Below are positions 1-10,475 of a stretch of DNA of 64,000 bases, one piece after another (positions within the stretch are counted from its first letter, which is position 1; every line of letters begins with the position of its first letter). The stretch covers positions 1-64,000 of the forward strand of contig ML210294.1 of the NCBI GenBank assembly GCA_004369085.1. The letters are read 5' to 3'. The translations under genes were made by a program, and so were the position numbers. Below the pieces are notes generated by a model. It was not told where the DNA came from. It worked only from the letters and a program-made list of their open reading frames with translations, and searched no databases. The DNA comes from Coprinopsis marcescibilis (taxonomy: Eukaryota > Basidiomycota > Agaricomycetes > Agaricales > Psathyrellaceae).

Positions 1-194
1 TACCCTAATTGTTGTGGACATTTTTTGTTGCTGCCTCGCTTTTAAAAAACTTGCTCTCCTGTATTAGCATCTCGAAACTAATTGTACAACTCGCTCTCAC
101 CATCCGGACCAACATGTGGACTGTCCTCTCCGCACCGCTCGTCCCGTTCTTGTTCTTTTTCCCTCAGGGTCCGGGATGGTGTGCGAGTTTCGCC

Positions 195-207
195 CACACA
201 CACACAC
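195..207. repeat. Short (CA)n microsatellite
   Basis: Alternating CA for 13 bases, followed by an imperfect continuation. It lies in the gene-free flank with no evident function. Confidence 0.85.
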
Positions 208-890
208 GCACGAGACATCTGGAATTCATATTGTCTGCCGTAAAGATACGGTTCCATGCACGCATTCATGAGTTTAATTTGTGGCTGCTTGGAGAACAGT
301 GAGAAGAAACACGCGCGCCTTTGTTCCTTTAAACAGGTTTTTGCACTTTGCTACGCCCCTCTCGCGCGTGTTTATTTGCGTCCGCTCAGTGAGGGCTCGC
401 TGAGACTCTTTATTCCAGAAGCGAAGCTGTGTTTCCGCGTTGGGGATCTCGGAAATAAAAAATTTAGACGCTGGCAGAGGATTACATAGGGGCTTCTAGT
501 TTGAGATCGTATGGTGCGGCGTTGCGTGCCTATTGCTACTTGCCCCGGTTGCTACGATCGTTTACATTGGAGTTTTTTGCCCCACCGACCTTTCTTGGAG
601 AGTGGGCGACAAGGCTATCTCCGGGGGGTGGGTGGATTCCGTATTTGGTGGCAGTCCAAAATAGAAGCGAGTCTAACCTTTCTATCATCTCAGTTGGCTG
701 CTGGAGAGCTTAATCGTCGCAGATGTTATGGATTCTATCCATCTTTCTTGATAGATGGTGGTTGGGTGGCTGTTGGGGCACGCGTTGCAATGGGACTCGG
801 AGATAGGTGTATGTATGTAAGTATTAAACGTTAAACGTTCAGCTCTGTGGGTCTCTAGCGGCTAAAACCATCCAGCCTGCCCTTGCTGAG

Positions 891-904
891 CGCGCGCGCG
901 CGCG
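891..904. repeat. (CG)7 dinucleotide run
   Basis: Fourteen bases of alternating CG in the gene-poor flank. Such alternating purine-pyrimidine tracts can adopt Z-DNA, but nothing nearby shows a use for it. It argues against strong CpG depletion here. Confidence 0.85.
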
Positions 905-2415
905 GGAAGCGCCGACTTTTTCATCATTGCCTAATCGACCAGGGCGGTTGAACGTTTGCAGTTCAATCAATGACGCTCGATTTATGATCGTGTCCCGTCC
1001 GAGCTTACCGTCTCCGTGAGCGTCGCGTTAGCGAATAGAACAAGCAGCAGCTCTATGTCCACCACCACGGACGACGTTCATTATTGAAGTTTAAATCCTT
1101 GCTGGCGCCAATGATCAGGACCGAGCGAAGATTTTTTTCGCTCGCAATAAACCGGAATGGGTCTATGACGATTGGTGGGTTATGGGAAACAATCAAATTT
1201 AATTGAAGCCTAACTGAGCGCTGGCGGGGTTCGACTGGCGGTGAGAGAGCTTTGGTCAGTATACGTTCGAGTTGCTTGGTTTATCCTCGTCGGTTCCACC
1301 TCAAAGGGCTCCAATGATCCAATTCGTAAATTGCTGGGATTCTGATTCTGATAACAAAGTTGATTCCTCTGAATGAACTTTTTTTCTTGTTCGCAAGAAT
1401 TTGATGGGACTCGGGCTGCCTTTTAAGAAAAGAAAAGAGATTCGGTGCCTTGCGCAGCCCTGCAAGTTGTCGATTGTTCTACCGACGAATTCTATGGGAA
1501 ACGCATACGAGTTCTCCGCCGATAGGATTCCTTCAGCCTTACTCTTCTGGGAAGCGTGCGTGCGCAGTATGTAACATAACCAAGCTTGGAATCGATCCAG
1601 GAACGGATTAAGCGATGATTCCATTGCGTAGGAGGGGCGTTTGCGTGCCTTGCTCGACGAGAAACGCGATTACGCAAAGGCTTGACCGTATCCGCGGCCT
1701 TATCTTCTTCCTCATCAATCAAGTTGTTTGAAAACCCAAACATGCTCGATGTGCGTTGGGAAACAACATACCGAGAAGAGTATAATGAATGCGTTGGGGG
1801 GATTGCGTTTGCGTAACGTTATGGGCCCGCTGGGGCCGCTTACATCCGAGCCGCAACATGTCATGGGTCATGTCGATGCGATAACTTTGCGTGATGTATC
1901 CTTTCCAAATCCACGGACGGACGGAAATGAGACGGCAAGCAGATGTGCGAAGCGCTAAACACTCTAAACGGGACACCTCGCATATGTTACCGCTCACCAT
2001 CATTGCATTTTCAAAACTTTGAACTTGCTGCGCGCCGCTGCCCCGTCCCCCCTCTTATTCCTATTGTTGTTTCAGCCCTGGCCCCTATGGCTATGGGCCA
2101 GGTGATCATTTACGGAAAGCCCGAAGGTTATGGGAAAATCACAGGACCGCCGCATTGGCAGCTTAAATTGAAGCACACGTATAACTTTTTGGAGGGGGCT
2201 GACTTAAAACGTTCCAGTCAGGCTCTCAGGCTTAAACCTAGGATCGAGGACCTCGGGCGTTCACCGCGGCTCCATCTGGTTCCGATGGGCCCAAAGCTTC
2301 CAGAGAGGGCTGTGAAGAGAACAAAGATGCGAACGGGTTTGCTGCAACCCAAGGGCCCAATTTAGCTGGCATCATGCTCCAAACAACCGGGTCTGACATC
2401 CCCCCATATCCCCCT

Positions 2416-2610
2416 CATCACCCACCCAACCTGCACACCCATTCGTTGGATAAATTTAGTGCCGTTATGTTGGCTTCGAGGGGAAACGTAAGGAGGATGA
2501 GCTTGTGGAAGAAGCACACCCAGCCGTGCAAGTGGGTAACGGCTGTATGGAACTTGAAAAGTTGGGTTGGTGCGGTAAGATTTCGGGGTGGGCAGCATCA
2601 CCCACCCAAC
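2416..2610. repeat. 15-base direct repeat pair with a hairpin arm
   Basis: The 15-mer CATCACCCACCCAAC occurs at 2416-2430 and again at 2596-2610. The second copy can also pair with GTTGGGTTGGTG at 2561-2572, giving an imperfect stem with a loop of about 25 bases. No gene is recognised around it. Confidence 0.6.
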
Positions 2611-3914
2611 GGCAGGGCAGTGGGCGCGTGCACGCACCTTTACCGCGGGACGCTTCCCTACCAACCCCACTTTGAATCATCTCAATCTCTGGGAGCATAC
2701 CTCATTTGCTACGTAGCGCTGGGTAGCTTTCTCCGAGTCGCACCTTGGCCTCAATCCCATCCCACTGGACTGTACGTACAGTTCCGAGGTTTCATCTTCT
2801 GATATATGCCCTATGATATTGTGGCGGCTCTCTACCGTAATCCTTTTCCTATCTGAACGTAGTATGAGGCTTGGTGGGCTCCTCAAGACGAGCGTATCTC
2901 TGATATTACGGGCGGGCGCTACATCGGATGGGACGCTTGCAAGTTTCATCATGTTTCATCACCGCTTTGCGGCAAAACTCCGATAGAGATGGCCACTGCT
3001 GTAAGACAATTTAACTGGCCTCTCCTTCGTCGTGATAGGCTTTGGGTAACAGAAAAAACCTGGGCCAATAGCGATTAATCAACGGGACGAAAGGGAGAAG
3101 CTCGGGCTCGAGTCAGAGCCAATTAGACCCAGCGGACCAAACGAGCTTGCGCGTAAATAGAAATTAATGGGTTTGAGTCACCTTTTTGGAACCCGGTGGG
3201 AGGCTGCCGGTTCTGAGCAAGTATAGGTATATTGCGACGCACTTGGATGCAAAACGGGAGGGTGTTTCCAGCGCCGCAGCTTGGTCGATCACCCGTAGCG
3301 CTGAGGGACCTGAGGTTCCCAATCAGCTCAGTTGCTCCCCTTCGCGTCGCAACTACACTACGCAACAAGTAGGATATGAAATCCTTTAAAGAATCATTGC
3401 GAATTCCAAGACTCCGGTGATTAATAACAGGCGGAATTGCAGCAACGGACCAGGTACCGTGTCATAGTTATTATTGTAGACAAATTCAGATTGAAAGCTT
3501 AGAGAACGCCATGGAAAGCAAAAGGTTAGTGACAGTCGGGCTGTTACATGATCCACTCAATTATTGGTGGAAATTTTACCGGCCCTCTTCGTCGGAAGCC
3601 CGTATCTGCTTCTGCAGCTAAATAAACCCTGGCGTATGTAATAGGGCGAGCAGTCCCAGTCCGGGAATCGAAGCTCGAGAAGGCGGAGCCTTGACCCCAT
3701 CATCCCATTGCCCGAATGCTACGCGAAGCGAAGCAAGCCCGCCTTCCAGCAACAGAAAAGAGAGGGCAGGAAAGCCTGCGGGGAACGACCCGGTGGTTCT
3801 TTAGATCCAACGTACCGATGAGAAGCAAAGATAATTACTTATTGCCGAGTTTCGCGCTTCTTGCTCTAGACTACGAGCACCGTCCGCTTCGCGATCGAGG
3901 GGAACCCGACGCAA

Positions 3915-4991
3915 TCACAATGCGAAGCCTGGTAGTGATGAGATGCATGTCGAATTATGCGGCGACCTCTTACAATGGCTGAAGTACTGCCAGTGGCGGT
4001 CGGCGTGCAGCTGTTGATCCTGAGCCATCTTCGCCCTGGTAAATGCGATCGATAGGGGTACAATTACTGTCCCCGGCAGCCCGAAGCATTCCCAACGCAG
4101 AGTTCCGTGGCGAATGACTAGTACTTTGCCATTGTCAGTCAGGTCACAGAGAATGGAGCCCGGTGTGATCGTCGGCATTCCTGTGGAACAATTCAGCTCA
4201 GAATGTCGAGTCGGGGCACAGAGCCACATTTTAGCCGTCCCTACTCTAGGACACAACACAGCTTTGCGTCCAGTATGGCGAGAACGATGGCCTTGTTGGT
4301 GCGCAGAATGTCTGATAGCAAGCTCTGATTGGGAACAAGCTCCGTGATTGTGCAGAGTGGAGGTACCCCAGGTCCTATAGTCAAATGTAGTGCGGACAAT
4401 AACGTTGGTTATGAGATTGTTGCCTAAAAGTCGTCGACACAAGGTCACCAGGCACACTGCTCGGGGGAACTGACCGCGGTTAAGGAGCCACGGAGTGGGA
4501 AACAAATCGTCAAGTGATGAGAGAATGCGCATTGAACAGTGATACAATCCAGTTCTGCGTTCCCTTTGCTCCGTTACGGGCGAATAGCGAGCGACTCGGA
4601 GGCTCACCGTGAGATGGACAAGTCCGGCGGGTGCCTTCTGCATGCCTTCAGGGTGCTGTACACAAGTATCGACCAGAGCGACAAGGATAGCCATTTTGAT
4701 ATCAAGATCATATCGAAGTGACGATAGCGCCTGATAGTGCGCGTAAGTAGGGAGGTTGTGATCAAAACCGATGATGAATATCAAGGTACCCGCATGTATG
4801 GACGGTAGGTTGCCTCCCCATACTGTTGCCTGAGAGAAGCAGTCTACAGCCCCTATGGTTGTATCAAGAAACCGTGTGGATATCAGATCCTTGGTCCTTG
4901 GTAAAAACGCGTTTTCCGGATGCTGAATAAAACCCCAGAACCAGGCGAGAGCCAGGAGCGCTCTGCATAGATCGAAACACACAGAGGCCAA
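3915..4991 (-). other. Long unexplained open frame (358 codons)
   Basis: An uninterrupted minus-strand frame of 358 codons, much longer than any other in this flank. It opens with a TTG; the first in-frame ATG is at 4694, which would give a product of about 259 residues. I recognise no domain, signal peptide or family, and the composition (many His, Cys, Arg) does not look like an ordinary conserved protein. A frame this long is unlikely but not impossible by chance in 8 kb. It may be a lineage-specific gene, a relic of a mobile element, or chance. I would not annotate it as a gene without transcript support. Confidence 0.2.
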
Positions 4992-7900
4992 GGGGCTTGT
5001 TCACCCAGCCAGGCACAAAATATGGCTGGGATGAGACAGGCGGTCCGCAGATGGTCAAGTTATTAGTCGGTTAGTCGATCAGAACGTTGTCCAGTCCAAG
5101 AGGCGCTGGCAAATCCCGAAGCGCGCCAGCCAGTTCACAAGCCAAATTCGGACTCCGAACCAACGAATTGGGCACGAAAGTACAGCCAAAAACGGACAGC
5201 TCGCATTCCTTTATAAGGTTTGATCTCTAACCGAACAGCGAGATTGCGGAAACAATTTCGTAAGTGGATGTCGAGGGTGCAATGGGTCGTCGAGAATCAA
5301 ATTGTGTGCATCAGGGCTGCGCAACGAGCACAGGTCCCAACTGCTGAGTCTATAAAGAGAGAAAAGAAACAGATGACTTGGATGCAAGACAAGATCAGCG
5401 CGGTTTACCTGAAGATTGTTGCGGTGCCGAACTCATGCTTTGTACAAGTTCTTTGAAAGCCACCATTTGTAGCTTGTTGAGAGCACGTAGCCCATGTGAG
5501 GCAGAATAATGTTTAAATCCAAAGAATGCTCCCCTTGTCTGAGAGATTTTAGGCGTAGATCGAGTGTTGCTCACTAAACGTTTCCAAGCTCCGTAGGGAA
5601 AGGCGTGTACGTTACTTCTTGCAGGCCAAACCCTTGGAACTCTGGATGGAGAAAAAACCCAAGCAGTGAATCTGTACACACTAATCTCAGGTGGAACATC
5701 GATGTAATCCGTTTTCGGCACTTGACGAAACCGAAACCCTTCGCCCTCGTTCATGTTAAACGGGCAGTCCCCCGTACCTAGACGCAAGGGCGGCCCGAAC
5801 AAACAAAGAAAGGCCCGAGATAAGATTCCCCATGCATTTACATGGCCTGAAACGGAAGCAAATTCTCTGAGCAACAAGTTTGATGACTTGGCCTTAGCGA
5901 AATGGGCGGGATTTTCACCGGATTTAGGCTGAGTTAGGCAGCTGATCGAACTGCAAGGAGCAGCAACGACAGAAAAAGTCATTTGTCGTCAGCGCGTCAG
6001 CACGTCATCACTGCTTCGCTCGATCACGGTACAATAAGAAGCTTGTCCCTGAATTCTGTTTGGGGAAAGGATTGTCAGCGAGCACTTAGCGCGCTACGCT
6101 CAATCTGTAAACTCCAGAAAACTTCTTCTCTCAGCCAGTCTGTGAACATGGTGATGCGGGATGTTCTGTTGGAATTTCGAGTGCCTGATTGATTTAGACT
6201 CCCATCCCTTCGATCACCTTGTTCCATGATTATAATTATTACCGTGGAACCATTTCTGTTTTGACTCGATAACTTATCGAGTCCGTGTTGGCCGATGCTT
6301 CCATTATAGGATCCCAATCAATCTTCCCTCGGCGAGCAACCTTTACCTCCGCCATGGGCCATTGTGCAGCCTCACTCTTCCGAATCGACAAACTCTACTA
6401 CTTACGCCACAAACGTTGGATTTGGAATGGAAACCTGCCTCTTTCAAGGTGAGACATATGGTCTCCTTCGAGTCAAGGCGACCCGAGTGGTATGATTCGT
6501 CGTTTGCGCTCTAGCTCGGTTCCTTATTGAGTTTACACTGCGCGGGAGTCAGATGTTATTCTAAAGAACATTCGAAAACACCGATTGCGAAGAAATCAAC
6601 TTCGAAGAGTGCTGCCCTCACCTCATTACTCACGAATCAGGTGTTTTACCGCAGTACATACAGCGAGTACATAAGCATGGATATCATTGAGTCAGCCAAT
6701 CACGACCCTCGTTACTGTGGACGAGTGGGTTTTATAATTACACGTTCTACACAGCAAGGCCTAGAAATATAGCCCATTCCTGGAAAGGAATGGTCTATTG
6801 ACACGGAGATACGTGCGCTCTGCGTTCATAGGATCCCGAATGCTGAGGTTGCTTTCGCTTTCCCAAGACTAACGGTTACGGCCGAAAGCTAGTATAAGGT
6901 ACAGCCGACATGGACTCGAATTCATTCAATACTCAATGAGGGCCGAGAACATTCAGTATTCGGTGTGACAGACGTTAATGTGCGATGTACGTGATCGATT
7001 ACATGGCATACCACGATTTTGGGCAACGGAGCAGATCTCCCCTGCTCAACATTTCGTTTCGGGGCAACGTCAAGGAATAGCATCCCGAGCTTGAAGGGAG
7101 ACAGCCGCGGCAAATTAGTAGCTCCAGTGACCAGCTGACTTGACAGGACTATGTTCAAGCGAGGCTTGAGATTGGCAACAAAGGCGTTCAGTCGAACGTT
7201 ATCCATGACCACCCCCTGTAAATGAGACACCAAGGAAGCAAACAGGCATTTCAAGAAATCAGTACACTAATTGTCAAAGCCTGAGCCCGGGTTTCTGGAG
7301 TCCTCTCAAAGTCCACAAGAGCGACAGAGGGAGGCGACGCGACCGCCAGTCCGATTTAGCTCGGATGTAAAGAGGTTCGAAACGAACGGAACTACATGTC
7401 ATGTCATTCCTCGCAATCACTCCTGTACCTCAGCTGAGGCTGCGCAAAGCCTTGCGCGATGATCTTCATAGGGCAGTGGGCACTATGCCAATGGATTGCC
7501 CTCCGCAGAGACTCTACCGACCTCATGACCGATTGAATAGGAACGCGTGTCTTGTGCGCGTCAGTCTCCAATGTGTTTCAAACGCGGAAGCAAATGTCAC
7601 TTGCCGAATCAACGTGGAGTGGATCATTGCTAAGGCAGATGAACCAGTTTGGCGCCCGATTGAGCCCGATCGATGAATATTGTTGAACGAATCTGTTCGG
7701 ATTCCGGATGAAAATTAGAATGGAGGCAAATAGAGGCGTTATATGCTTCCGTCAATGTACTCGATCACTGCATGGGCTGCTCTGGGAGCTCTTGGTTGCC
7801 CCTTACCAAGCACCATATGCTAGCTGTAAGGACCAATGTGACGAAGTGAGAACGGAAGCTATTAAAATAGCCAATAGGCGCCCAGTGTGTGTGAAGGGCA

Positions 7901-8171
7901 AGATGTGAACCGCCGGATGCTTCCCACCAATATTTACTGTAGAGAACGGTTGATCACGTACATCGGTTAATATTTCGCGTTGCCTCGTAAAAACTGACCT
8001 GTTGGCCCATGTGTAATCAATAACGACGAAAGGAACTCATAATCATGCGCCTTCTTATCTCGTGGTATTTGAAGGGTGTAAGTATACCCCGCTATTTCAC
8101 TCCGTCTATAAATGTAAAGCTTAGATTACCGAGTTGATATGGTTGGCCCCGATAGCTCAGATCAGATGATA

Positions 8172-9277
8172 TTAATTATCGCCAACCGGCACTGGATTCC
8201 CTGGACTTCCAGCTGATCTCCACGCAGCCAGAATCAGAGAAACGACATCATCAACACCTTTGCCCTCCTTCACGCTGGCGAATATGGTGGGTCCGTCACC
8301 ACGCATCTTTTTGGAGTCACGGGCCATTACTTCCGAAGATGCCCCAACGTATGGGGCCAAATCAATCTGTGAAGGTCACAGATCAGCGCAGCGAGGTATA
8401 ACTCAGCACATCGGACTGACTTTGTTGATGACTAGCAGGTCGGATTGCGAGATTCCAGGACCTCCTTTTCGAGGAATTTTATCGCCCCCCTAATTCCAAA
8501 TGTAAGATTAGTCGAGATAACGTCAAAAAAAAGGCGCACAGAAACGTCGATCACGTAGATGATGTAGTCAGCCAATTCGCGAGAGTAATTTGCTGCAAGG
8601 TTGTCCCCGCCACTTTCGACGAAAAGGATTTGGCAGCCGAACTTTGCCTGTAGTGTCTCCAGTGCTCCCATATTTGCGCTGATATCTTCACGAATGGCCG
8701 CATGTGGACACCCCCCAGTTTCAATTGCCAATATACGGGAAGCTGGCAATGCTTTGCTCTTGATCAGAAATTCTTGGTCCTCCTTGGTGAAAATATCGTT
8801 GGTCACAGTAGCTACCCGGCAACCGATCAGATCCAAAAATTGGAGATGTGACCCTCTCTCACCAATGTTATAATTGCCTCTGAGCTTTTGACACAGAGCA
8901 AGCGTCAAGGCAGTCTTTCCCGACCCGACAGGCCTAAAATGGATCGCATGTCACTTGACCATCTCGAATTTCTTTCATTGTGAAAGTCCTCACCCGCCGA
9001 TCCCAACCGTAAATCCCCGTTCTTCAAAGTTACGTACTGAGTAATCAGGGAGGTCCCTTTCCGCGTATCTTCCTTCAATGTCACTGTTGTCATTTTAGGC
9101 CCCCTGAGCGTTAGATGCGCTCTGCTCACCTGGATGTTCCATATGTTCATGTGTGTGTCCATGTTCTTGCCCGGGACCACCATGACCGTGTGATTGGCCT
9201 GAAGAGCCATCATGCGAGTGTGTATGTGGCAAACTATCGCCACTTGCAGAGGATTTGTCGATAAATTGGACGTTCAT
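8172..9277 (-). CDS. ureG: Urease accessory protein UreG
   Basis: UreG is the GTPase that, with the UreD and UreF proteins, delivers nickel to apo-urease in the cytosol. Six exons splice in frame. The first encodes a His-rich N-terminus (10 His within residues 18-48), a nickel-binding extension also seen in plant and fungal UreG. Next come the family block [13 protein letters not shown], the P-loop [21 protein letters not shown], the metal-binding Cys-Pro-His in [23 protein letters not shown] and the guanine-recognition motif [11 protein letters not shown]. Introns fall after HPG, inside GIGG, after NI, after DVS and after NK. The ATG at 9277 gives the full extension; the stop lies at 8172-8174. 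It is divergent from USB1 with 183 bp between the two starts. Urease and the other accessory genes are not in the window, as expected for scattered fungal genes. Confidence 0.95.
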
Positions 9278-9460
9278 TGTTGTTGAAGCGGGACAACCCT
9301 ACGAAATTCCCGATAAGATAACGCGCCAGAGGCTATGGTTAGGGTTACGTACGCTAACGTAACGCAGGACCTTAGGTTAGGGTTGAGCGTCGGACGTTGA
9401 GCATTGGTGCATCAAATCATATCACTGGCTCCCTCTACCACCACGACTTCCAAGTAGGTT
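9278..9460. promoter_or_regulatory. Shared ureG-USB1 promoter with dyad and TTAGGG motifs
   Basis: This 183-bp spacer separates the two divergent start codons and must hold both promoters. It contains GGTTAGGGTTA at 9337-9347 and GGTTAGGGTT at 9375-9384. Between them lies a perfect 7-base inverted repeat, GTTACGT (9344-9350) and ACGTAAC (9357-9363), with a 6-base spacer. TTAGGGTT resembles the telobox bound by Myb-type telomere-binding regulators; that role is an inference. Confidence 0.5.
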
Positions 9461-10475
9461 ATGAAAAGAGGGATATCGTCTTTGGTGTCGTATTCAAGCT
9501 CTGAAGAGGAGGCCGACGAGGAGAAATTTCAAGCAAAGGTAGTTAAGAAGCGGTGAGTATTGCGAATGGTCTTTCTTCGTTAAATTGCTGAGGTGTAAGC
9601 TAGTAAACTGCCCACCCTCTCCGCAAGCATTGCATTACCTGCACCAGTGGATGATCCATCGCTTCATCAAGGGAGAATCCGGACAACCCCTCATATTGAA
9701 GGGCAGTTTGCTGCACATGTGTATGTGTCCGTGCCTTTGAAGAAAACCTCGCCACTTCACACCCTAATCAAGAATGTTGTAATTGACACTAAAGAAATGG
9801 TACCGACTCTACAAGAGTTCACCACTTCAAACCCAGAGTGTCGAGAACTCCATGTATCACTGTCTCGACCGATTTACCTTCGAGCACACCAGCGAGAGGA
9901 AGTGAAGCGAACGGTGAGGGATATTGCAAATAATCATGCACCGTGAGTGTATTCTGAATCTGGTCAATGCTGCCAAATTAATGCGTGCACTATAGTTTTG
10001 AAATCTCATTTGCGTCCTTCTCCGAACTGATCAACGACGAGAAAACCCGCAGTTTTCTGACGTTGGAGGTTGGCGCTGGTCATCACGAGGTAAGTTTAGA
10101 CCCCATTGGACTGGAAAGGGTGTACTCAACGTGCGGTTAATAAAGCTTAAAAACATTTCCACTGATCTGTCTCCCATACTGAACACCTTCCGGCAGAAGG
10201 GCTACTATGACAACCCACGATTTCATGCGTCGATAGGCTGGGCGCTCCTCGATCAACCATCCTCGTCACCAACGGTTTCGGAAACTCATTCCCCTTCTAC
10301 AAGCTCGCTCAACGAATATCCGACCATACCCCGATTTCCTGATACATTGATTCCAACATTAGTCGGAAGGTATCATGGAATCCTGTCGTCCCAAAAAGTC
10401 TCCGTTTTTCCAGTGGCCAGAATATCTGTCAAGATAGGCAAAGATGTTTCTAGCTGGAACCTCGTAGGAACGTAA
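9461..10475 (+). CDS. USB1: U6 snRNA 3'-phosphodiesterase USB1
   Basis: USB1 trims the 3' oligo(U) tail of U6 snRNA in the nucleus and leaves a protected end needed for spliceosome stability. Four exons (9461-9552, 9604-9942, 9996-10089, 10146-10475) join in frame to 284 residues, close to the family's usual length. Both catalytic His-x-Ser tetrads are present: HVSLSRP in exon 2 and HASIGW in exon 4, the pair that defines this 2H phosphoesterase fold. The start opens with an acidic, Ser-rich segment (SYSSSEEEADEE), common in this family. A low-complexity Ser/Thr/Pro insert follows the second motif. The gene is divergent from ureG. Confidence 0.93.

Larger units (their letters stand above)
1..8171. 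other. Gene-poor left flank, no recognisable gene
   Basis: About 8.2 kb in which I find no conserved domain, no run of exons that splice in frame, and no RNA gene. Open frames on both strands are short and do not resemble known proteins. The one exception in length is the minus-strand frame at 3915-4991, listed separately. Base composition is mixed, with CpG dinucleotides well represented, including a (CG)7 run, so it does not look like a heavily CpG-mutated repeat. It could be old transposon debris, a regulatory desert or subtelomeric-like filler; the sequence alone does not decide. Confidence 0.6.

Noticed and set aside
1225..1245. GGTTCGACT resembling a tRNA T-loop
   Set aside because: No matching stem on either side and no cloverleaf around it.
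3660..3690. Possible tRNA T-arm (CTTCGATTCCC on minus strand)
   Set aside because: The flanking five-base arms do not pair and no acceptor, D or anticodon stem can be drawn.
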